11,288 nucleotides of DNA from Acidobacteriota bacterium (GTDB lineage Bacteria > Acidobacteriota > Vicinamibacteria > Vicinamibacterales > Vicinamibacteraceae). The stretch is taken from contig JACDAO010000631.1 of NCBI GenBank assembly GCA_013695405.1, forward strand, positions 1 to 11,288. Direction: 5' to 3'. Made by a program: the position numbers and the translations under genes. Shown here in pieces: positions 6,338 to 11,288 of this stretch. Position 1 is the stretch's first letter. The number at the start of each line of letters is the position of its first letter. The notes below the pieces were generated by a model, which worked only from the letters and a program-made list of their open reading frames with translations, had not been told where the DNA came from and searched no databases.

Positions 6338-7369
6338 TCAGCGCTCCAGCGCGTCGACCAGTTGCTCGGCGATCGCGCGAATCGTCAGCGGCGCCGAGCC
6401 CTCCGCCTTGTTGTTGACCAGCACATAGACCGGCTGCTGCCGTCCGGCGGCGTCGCTGATCAGCCGGGCCACGTCGCGGCGCAAGTCGTCGTCCTGCTCG
6501 ACGACGCGGTTGAAGGGACGGAACGTGTCGCGCCGTTCGTCGTACCGGGTGCCCGGGCGCAGCAGCAACCGCAGCACCACGAACGGCATCGTCGCCGGGT
6601 CGAGTATTCGCGCCTGCTCTGCCAGGCGTGGCATTGCCGACCAGTAGTTCAAGACGTGCGCGGCGCCGGTACGCTGCAGCACCGCGGCGTAGGCCGGGGT
6701 CAGCAGGCGGCGGTCACGCAACTCGACCGACATCGGGCACTCGCGCGGCAGCGCCGCCAGGAAGTGTTCCAGTCGATCGGCAAAGGCGTTCGGATCCAGC
6801 CGTGCTTCGGGCGGCAGCGGCGGTACTTCGAGCACGAACGGACCGACGTGATCGCGGAAGTGCAGCTGCCACGGCTGCCACACCTCCTCCAGGAAGCCGT
6901 CGGGTGAAAGGAAGTCGGGATTGGGCACCGCGGGGCGACCGTGGCCGCTGCCAGCGATGACCGGGGACGCCAGCATCGAAGGCACCTTGGCACAGCAGGG
7001 GAAGCCGGCGGGCAATTGATCGTGGTAGCGCCGCAGGTCTTCGCCGCCGAGTGGCGCGTAGTAGCTGCGGTCGATGCCGACCGTGCCGAACAACGGGTAC
7101 CGCGCGTACTCGCGCAGCCCGTCGCGGGCCAGTTCGCTCTGCGAGCGAGGACGGCGGTAGATCAGTCCGGCCCAGCCCGGAAAGCTCCAGCTGCTGGTGC
7201 CGAAGCGAACGTTCTGGGGCAGTCGCGCGCCAAGCGCGTAGATTTCCGCGGGCCACGGCGATTCGAGCTCACGGGCCGGGTCGGCGGCGGCGCGGGCCGC
7301 GGGAGCGAGGGGAAACAGGGAGAGCTGATCGTCGGGCACGGGTGACAGATGACGCGAAGCCGTCGACAA
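6338..7369 (-). CDS. DUF72 (YecE-like) TIM-barrel protein with N-terminal clamp-like motif
   Basis: The 343-residue frame (from TTG 7369) matches the DUF72 family (PF01904). GTSSWSFPGW at 57-66 is the family's N-terminal signature, SVELRDRRLL at 214-223 corresponds to the central strand, and VYVLVNNKAEGSAPLTI at 314-330 is the closing motif. The fold is a TIM barrel of unknown biochemical activity, with no membrane segment or signal peptide. The start is uncertain: TTG 7369 is the farthest start near the divergent gene, while GTG 7337-7339 gives 333 residues and suits the TATCCT hexamer on this strand (7374-7369). No Shine-Dalgarno is seen for either. Ahead of the barrel is a low-complexity leader containing QLSLF (residues 15-19, or 5-9 from the GTG), identical to the consensus beta-clamp-binding pentapeptide. 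The gene is divergent from the alpha/beta hydrolase and convergent with the quinone oxidoreductase. Confidence 0.88.
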   Translation of the reverse strand: MSTASRHLSPVPDDQLSLFPLAPAARAAADPARELESPWPAEIYALGARLPQNVRFGTSSWSFPGWAGLIYRRPRSQSELARDGLREYARYPLFGTVGIDRSYYAPLGGEDLRRYHDQLPAGFPCCAKVPSMLASPVIAGSGHGRPAVPNPDFLSPDGFLEEVWQPWQLHFRDHVGPFVLEVPPLPPEARLDPNAFADRLEHFLAALPRECPMSVELRDRRLLTPAYAAVLQRTGAAHVLNYWSAMPRLAEQARILDPATMPFVVLRLLLRPGTRYDERRDTFRPFNRVVEQDDDLRRDVARLISDAAGRQQPVYVLVNNKAEGSAPLTIRAIAEQLVDALER

Positions 7370-7372
7370 GGA

Positions 7373-7378
7373 TACCGT
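7373..7378 (+). promoter_or_regulatory. Possible -10 hexamer TACCGT for the alpha/beta hydrolase gene
   Basis: TACCGT keeps the TA....T frame of a -10 element and is followed by six bases (GCCGGC) and then ATG 7385, the same geometry as the two promoters near 5290. A weak -35-like ATGACG lies at 7349-7354 with an 18-bp spacer. The hexamer is a poor consensus match on its own; the support comes mainly from the repeated spacing and the absence of a Shine-Dalgarno. Confidence 0.35.
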
Positions 7379-7384
7379 GCCGGC

Positions 7385-8215
7385 ATGAGCTCGCTCTCTG
7401 CGATGATCGCCAGACGGGTCGGCGCGTCAGACCCCGCGGCCCCGAGCCTGGTGCTGCTGCACGGCATCTACGGGCGCGGGCGCAACTGGCAGGCGGTGGC
7501 ACGGGCACTGGCGGCGCGCCGGCCGGATTGGGCGCTGTGGCTGGCCGATCTCCGGCATCACGGCGAGGCGCCGCGGGGCGCGGCAGCCGGGACGCTGGAC
7601 GCCCTGGCGGCTGACATCGAAACGTGGGGCGCGGACAGCGGCGTCGTCCCGACGGCGGTGCTCGGCCACTCCTATGGCGGCAAGGTGGCGCTGGCCTACG
7701 CCGCGCGACACGCCGGGCGGCGGTTGCAGACCTGGGTGATCGACTCGACCCCCGAGGCCAGGCTGCCGTCCGGCAGTGCCTGGGACCTGCTCGCCATCGT
7801 CCGCGCGCTGCCCACCACCTTCGCGTCGCGTCAGGACGCGATCGCAGGGATCGAAGCCGGCGGCTTCAGCACCGACGTGGCGCAGTGGATGGCGACCAAC
7901 CTCTCGCACGAGTCCGGCTCGTTCCGCTGGCAGCTCGATTTCGACGTGATGGAGCACTTGCTGGACGACTTCTTCCGGAGGTCGCTGTGGGACGTCCTCG
8001 ACCCCGGGGCGCCGGGGCACGACGTGCACGTGCTCAAGGCGTCACGGTCCTCGGTGATCTCGGGCGAGGCGGTCGCCAGACTGACCCGGCTGTCGGAGCC
8101 CACCGACGCCACGCGTGCACGCGTCCACCTGCACGTCCGCGACGGCGGGCACTGGATCCACGCCGAGTCGCCGGCAACGGTCGTCGACCTGCTGGCCGAG
8201 CACCTCGGAGGGTAG
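7385..8215 (+). CDS. Alpha/beta hydrolase, YbfF/ABHD11-like esterase
   Basis: The 276-residue protein shows the alpha/beta-hydrolase order: an oxyanion-hole strand LVLLHGIYGRGRNW (22-35), a second strand LADLRHHGEAP (53-63), the nucleophile elbow GHSYGG with Ser96 (94-99), WVIDSTPEA (117-125) and a catalytic-His segment GGHWIHAESP with His256 (254-263). These blocks resemble the YbfF/ABHD11 esterase group, which cleaves short- to medium-chain acyl esters or thioesters. No signal peptide is seen, so it is probably cytoplasmic. The acid is unclear: D120 is a candidate, while the segment after the late strand reads KASRSSVIS (218-226) without an Asp. ATG 7385 is chosen because the -10-like TACCGT lies 6 nt before it; an upstream ATG at 7349 would overlap the divergent DUF72 reading frame. 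Substrate unknown. Confidence 0.88.
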   Translation: MSSLSAMIARRVGASDPAAPSLVLLHGIYGRGRNWQAVARALAARRPDWALWLADLRHHGEAPRGAAAGTLDALAADIETWGADSGVVPTAVLGHSYGGKVALAYAARHAGRRLQTWVIDSTPEARLPSGSAWDLLAIVRALPTTFASRQDAIAGIEAGGFSTDVAQWMATNLSHESGSFRWQLDFDVMEHLLDDFFRRSLWDVLDPGAPGHDVHVLKASRSSVISGEAVARLTRLSEPTDATRARVHLHVRDGGHWIHAESPATVVDLLAEHLGG

Positions 8216-8238
8216 GGGCTCAGCTCTCCGCCCCTACC
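8211..8238. terminator. Perfect 9-bp hairpin at a convergent junction, possible bidirectional terminator
   Basis: GGTAGGGGC (8211-8219) and GCCCCTACC (8230-8238) are exact inverted repeats around a 10-nt loop. The left arm contains the TAG stop of the hydrolase gene and the right arm contains the TAG stop of the solute-binding protein gene on the opposite strand. The stem is GC-rich and symmetric, so it can form in both transcripts. There is no run of T after either arm, so it may slow polymerase or protect 3' ends rather than act as a textbook intrinsic terminator. Confidence 0.55.
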
Positions 8239-9781
8239 GCTGCTTGGTGACCAGCCGCAGCGCGGCGAAGTTGGCCTGCGGCGTGAGGTGCAGACCGTGG
8301 ATCCAAGGCTGGGTCACGGCGACGTTGACCTTGGTCCACAGGCCGACGTAGGGCGCGGCGGCGGCGATGCGGTGCTGCACCTCGACGTAGCGTGCGGTCC
8401 GGGTCGACAGGTCGGCGGTGCGCGTGGCCTCGTCGATCAGCGCGTCGACCTGCGGATCGGTGAAGAAGCCGCGGTTGAAGCCGGCCGGCGGCATCTGTGC
8501 CGAGTGGAACACGCGTCGCAGCATGTCGGGGTCGCTGACCCCGACCCACTGCAGCGTGAACAGCTGGAAGCGGCCCTTCAGCACGTCGGCATAGAGCGTC
8601 GCGAACTCGTAGGCACGGACGTCGACGGCGACGCCGATGCGGGCCAGATCCTGCTGAATCACGGTGGCCTGCAAACGCACGAACTCGGCGGTGGAGGTCT
8701 TCAGGGTCAGGCGCAGGCGGGGCCCGGGACCGTCGCCGTCCGGGTCGGGATGGCCGGCTTCGTCGAGCAGCCGACGCGCCTGCGCCGGGTCATACGGCGT
8801 CGGCGCGACGTCGGGCGCGTAGGCCCACGACATCGGCGGGATGATCCCGGTGGCGGGCACGGCGAGCCGGCGACGCAGGTGCTCGATGATCGCGGCGCTG
8901 TTGACCCCCATTCCGAGCGCGCGACGGACGCGCACGTCGGCGAGCACCGGGTCGCGCAGGTTGATGCCGACGTAGGCGTAGTCGAGCCCCGGCGAGGTCA
9001 CCACCTGCAACCGGCCGTCCTGTTGCAGGGCGCGCACGATATCGGGCGCGAGGTCATTGATGACCACGTCGAGGGCGCCGGTCTGCAGCTCGAGGCCGCG
9101 CATGGTGTCGTCGGGAATGACCCGCAGGATCACACCGGCATTGCGCGGAGCGCCGGCGAAATACCCGGAGAATGGCGCCAACTCGACGCGGTCGTCGGCC
9201 TGCATCCTGACGAAGCGGTACGGCCCCGCGCCGATCCGCGCCGGAGCGCCCGCCGGCGTCCCCGACGGCACAATGCCCATCACCAGGTTGACCGGGAACG
9301 AGGCGAACGGCTCCCTGAGGTGGAACACCGCCACCCGCGGGCTCTCGACGGTGACCGATGCCAGCTGTGCGTAGGCACCCTTGCGCGGCGACAGGAACGA
9401 CGGGTCCAGGAAGCTGGCAAACGTGTAGGCCACGTCTTCGGCGTCGAGCGGCGTGCCGTCGTGGAAGGTGACTCCGGGACGCAGGTAGGCGGCGTACGTG
9501 GTCGGGTCGCGCAGCTCGAGGCGCTCGGCCACTTCCGGCACCACCTGCAGGCGATCGTCGAGCCTGACCAGCGACGCGTGCAGCAGCTGGTGGACGCGCT
9601 GGCTGGCCTCGTCGCTGCCGACCCGTGGATCGAGGTTGGTCGGGGCGACGGCGATCCCGACGACCACCGCCGGCTGCTCGAGCGCGGTGCGGTCGCGACA
9701 GGCGGTGGTCAGTGGCGCGAGCAGGAGCAGCGTCAGCGTCGCCATCAGCCGCGGCGCCGCCCAGCCGCGGCGCGGCGTCAC
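8234..9781 (-). CDS. ABC-type solute-binding lipoprotein, family 5 (peptide/nickel-type)
   Basis: The 515-residue protein is typical in length and motifs for extracellular solute-binding protein family 5 (SBP_bac_5, DppA/OppA-like). The N-terminus MTPRRGWAAPRL is basic, followed by a hydrophobic core (13-25) and LTTAC with Cys28, a plausible but non-ideal lipobox, so the protein is probably an exported lipoprotein. VTFHDGTPLDAEDVAYTF (104-121) is the family signature, and ANFAALRL closes the second lobe. It would bind an oligopeptide or similar ligand and hand it to a permease, but no permease or ATPase gene is in the window. The GTG start at 9779-9781 overlaps the mutS TGA (GTGA) and has a GAGG 7 nt upstream. 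Starting at Met13 would remove the basic signal-peptide region. The ligand cannot be predicted from the sequence. Confidence 0.92.
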   Translation of the reverse strand: MTPRRGWAAPRLMATLTLLLLAPLTTACRDRTALEQPAVVVGIAVAPTNLDPRVGSDEASQRVHQLLHASLVRLDDRLQVVPEVAERLELRDPTTYAAYLRPGVTFHDGTPLDAEDVAYTFASFLDPSFLSPRKGAYAQLASVTVESPRVAVFHLREPFASFPVNLVMGIVPSGTPAGAPARIGAGPYRFVRMQADDRVELAPFSGYFAGAPRNAGVILRVIPDDTMRGLELQTGALDVVINDLAPDIVRALQQDGRLQVVTSPGLDYAYVGINLRDPVLADVRVRRALGMGVNSAAIIEHLRRRLAVPATGIIPPMSWAYAPDVAPTPYDPAQARRLLDEAGHPDPDGDGPGPRLRLTLKTSTAEFVRLQATVIQQDLARIGVAVDVRAYEFATLYADVLKGRFQLFTLQWVGVSDPDMLRRVFHSAQMPPAGFNRGFFTDPQVDALIDEATRTADLSTRTARYVEVQHRIAAAAPYVGLWTKVNVAVTQPWIHGLHLTPQANFAALRLVTKQR

Positions 9782-11288
9782 TGCTCGGCCTCAACCTTGA
9801 GGTCGGCGAGCAGGGTCAGCGCCTGCAGTGGCGTCAGCGTGTCGACGTCGACCCGACGCAGCCGTTCACGCAGGGCGTCGTCGGCAGCCGCCTGGAACAA
9901 CCCCAGCTGCTGCTGCGGCCCCTGGCTGGTGGCGGCGCCGGCGATGGTCGGTCGACCGCCGCGGACCAGTTCGTCCTGTTCGAGTCCGGTGAGGATCTCG
10001 CGCGCCCGGCGGATCACGCTCGGCGGCAAGCCGGCGAGGCGGGCGACCTGGATGCCGTAGCTGCGGTCGGAACGCCCCGGCACGACCTTGCGCAGGAAGA
10101 CGATCTGATCCTGCCATTCGCGCACCAGCAGGTGGGCGTTGGCGACCCCGGGCAGCGCGTCGGCCAGGTCGGTCAGCTCGTGATAGTGGGTGGCGAACAG
10201 CGTTTTCGGGCGGGACTGCGGGTTGGTCGCGAGGTGCTCGGCGACGGCCCACGCGATGCTCAGGCCGTCGAAGGTCGAGGTGCCGCGACCGATCTCGTCG
10301 AGCACGACGAGGCTGCGCGAGGTGGCGGTGTTGAGGATGCTGGCGGTCTCCTGCATCTCGACCATGAAGGTCGATTGGCCGCGCGCGATGTTGTCGGCGG
10401 CGCCGACCCGTGCGTAGATTCGATCGACGACCGGCAGCTTGGCCTGCCGGGCCGGCACGAACGCGCCGGCCTGGGCCATCAGGCAGAGCAGCGCGGTCTG
10501 CCGCAGGTAGGTGCTCTTGCCGCCCATGTTCGGGCCGGTGATGACCAGCAGCTGCTGGGCCAGCCCGTCGAGCGCGAGGTCGTTGGGGACGAACGCCTCG
10601 GGGGTCATCGTTTCGACCACTGGGTGCCGGCCTTCGAGGATCGACAGCTCGTCGCCGTCGTGCAGGTGCGGCTTGCTGTAGTTGCGGCGGGCCGCGACGT
10701 CGGCCAGGGTGGCGAGCACATCGACGGTGGCCAGTGCCTGCGCGGTGCGCTGCAGCCGGGGTGCACTCTGCGAGACGTCGAGCCGCAACGCGTCGAAGCG
10801 GGCGATTTCGAGCGCCAGCAGGTGCTCGTCGGCGTGCAGCACCTGCTCCTCGAACTCCTTGAGTACCGGGGTCACGAAGCGCTCGGCACCGGCAATCGTC
10901 TGCTTGCGGATGTAGTCGGCTGGCACCGCGTGGAGATTGGCGCGCGAGATCTCGATGTAGTAGCCGAAGACGCGATTGAAGCGGATTTTCAGCGAGCCAA
11001 TGCCGGTACGCTGGCGCTCGGCCTCTTCCATCGCCGAGATGTCGCGCTTGCCGCTGCGACTCAGGCCGCGCAGCCGATCGATCTCGGGATCGGCGCCGTC
11101 GCGAATCGCACCGCCGTCGCGGGCCAGCACCGGCGGATCGTCGGCCAGCGTCCCGGCGATCCGCGCGCGCAGGTCGGGCAGGTCGTCGAGCGCCTCGACC
11201 AGTTGCGCGACCAACGGCGCCTGCAACACCCCGAGCGCGGCGGCGATCACCGGCACCGCCTCGAGCGATCGGCCGAGCGCCAGCAGAT
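9778..11288 (-). CDS. mutS: DNA mismatch repair protein MutS, C-terminal half, 5' part beyond the window
   Basis: The frame runs off the right edge (visible N-terminus LLALGRSLEAV), leaving 502 residues of a protein that is usually about 850-900. Missing are the mismatch-binding domain, the connector and part of the lever. Visible in order are the lever helices, the clamp domain (about 93-146, including FNRVFGYYIEIS), and the ABC-type ATPase with Walker A GPNMGGKST (251-259), the FMVEMQET signature helix (307-314), Walker B LVVLDEIGRGTS (326-337) and the THYHE switch (366-370). SYGIQVARLAGLP lies near 409-421. A variable linker carries QLGLF (460-464), a good beta-clamp-binding motif, before the C-terminal helices ending TPLQALTLLADLK. 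MutS recognises base mismatches and recruits MutL. All ATPase motifs are intact. The solute-binding protein gene starts inside its stop codon, so the two are co-transcribed. Confidence 0.97.
   Translation of the reverse strand, partial: LLALGRSLEAVPVIAAALGVLQAPLVAQLVEALDDLPDLRARIAGTLADDPPVLARDGGAIRDGADPEIDRLRGLSRSGKRDISAMEEAERQRTGIGSLKIRFNRVFGYYIEISRANLHAVPADYIRKQTIAGAERFVTPVLKEFEEQVLHADEHLLALEIARFDALRLDVSQSAPRLQRTAQALATVDVLATLADVAARRNYSKPHLHDGDELSILEGRHPVVETMTPEAFVPNDLALDGLAQQLLVITGPNMGGKSTYLRQTALLCLMAQAGAFVPARQAKLPVVDRIYARVGAADNIARGQSTFMVEMQETASILNTATSRSLVVLDEIGRGTSTFDGLSIAWAVAEHLATNPQSRPKTLFATHYHELTDLADALPGVANAHLLVREWQDQIVFLRKVVPGRSDRSYGIQVARLAGLPPSVIRRAREILTGLEQDELVRGGRPTIAGAATSQGPQQQLGLFQAAADDALRERLRRVDVDTLTPLQALTLLADLKVEAEQ
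9789..9792 (-). promoter_or_regulatory. Shine-Dalgarno GAGG for the solute-binding protein gene
   Basis: On the minus strand GAGG ends 7 nt before the GTG start, inside the last codons of mutS. It supports the GTG over the internal Met13 and shows that this organism uses Shine-Dalgarno sites for genes inside an operon. Confidence 0.6.

Noticed and set aside
8288..10060. 590-codon plus-strand open frame antisense to the solute-binding protein and the end of mutS
   Set aside because: The opposite strand carries intact family signatures in both genes. This frame has shadow-like composition and shows no domain.

Overview
The window is dense, very GC-rich bacterial chromosome. Eight genes fill almost all of it and no gap reaches 50 bases. 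Nothing indicates a phage, plasmid, insertion sequence, CRISPR array, tRNA or rRNA. By eye the GC content is about two thirds or more, and third codon positions are almost always G or C. The gene set (UbiA-type prenyltransferase, DUF885 protein, amidohydrolase, MATE exporter, PIG3-type quinone reductase, DUF72 protein, MutS) would fit a free-living Acidobacteriota, perhaps Vicinamibacteria. That placement is a guess from general resemblance, not shown by any marker.

Layout. (1) 2-2904, + strand: the C-terminal part of a multi-pass membrane protein resembling a lipid-linked-sugar glycosyltransferase, then one 750-codon frame carrying a UbiA-type prenyltransferase followed without a stop by a DUF885-type metallopeptidase-like domain. 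(2) 2937-5271, - strand: a MATE exporter followed 34 nt later by an Amidohydro_2 hydrolase, probably one transcript. (3) 5308-6306, +: a zinc-free quinone oxidoreductase, divergent from the MATE gene across only 36 bp. (4) 6338-7369, -: a DUF72 protein. (5) 7385-8215, +: an alpha/beta hydrolase. (6) 8234-11288, -: the C-terminal half of mutS, whose stop overlaps the start of an ABC-type solute-binding lipoprotein gene (GTGA).

The units alternate in direction, so there are three convergent junctions (2905-2936, 6307-6337, 8216-8233) and two tight divergent ones (5272-5307, about 7370-7384). Two convergent junctions carry inverted repeats that include both stop codons. Three gene starts at the divergent junctions have a TANNNT hexamer exactly six bases before the ATG and no Shine-Dalgarno, the arrangement expected of leaderless transcripts. 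In contrast, the solute-binding protein gene inside the mutS transcript has a clear GAGG ribosome-binding site.

Most genes look like ordinary housekeeping or accessory metabolism. I do not see a clearly new multi-gene system. The most unusual items are the UbiA-DUF885 in-frame fusion with a relic-like TGATG at the joint, the repeated leaderless-promoter geometry, and a perfect beta-clamp-binding pentapeptide (QLSLF) at the N-terminus of the DUF72 protein.
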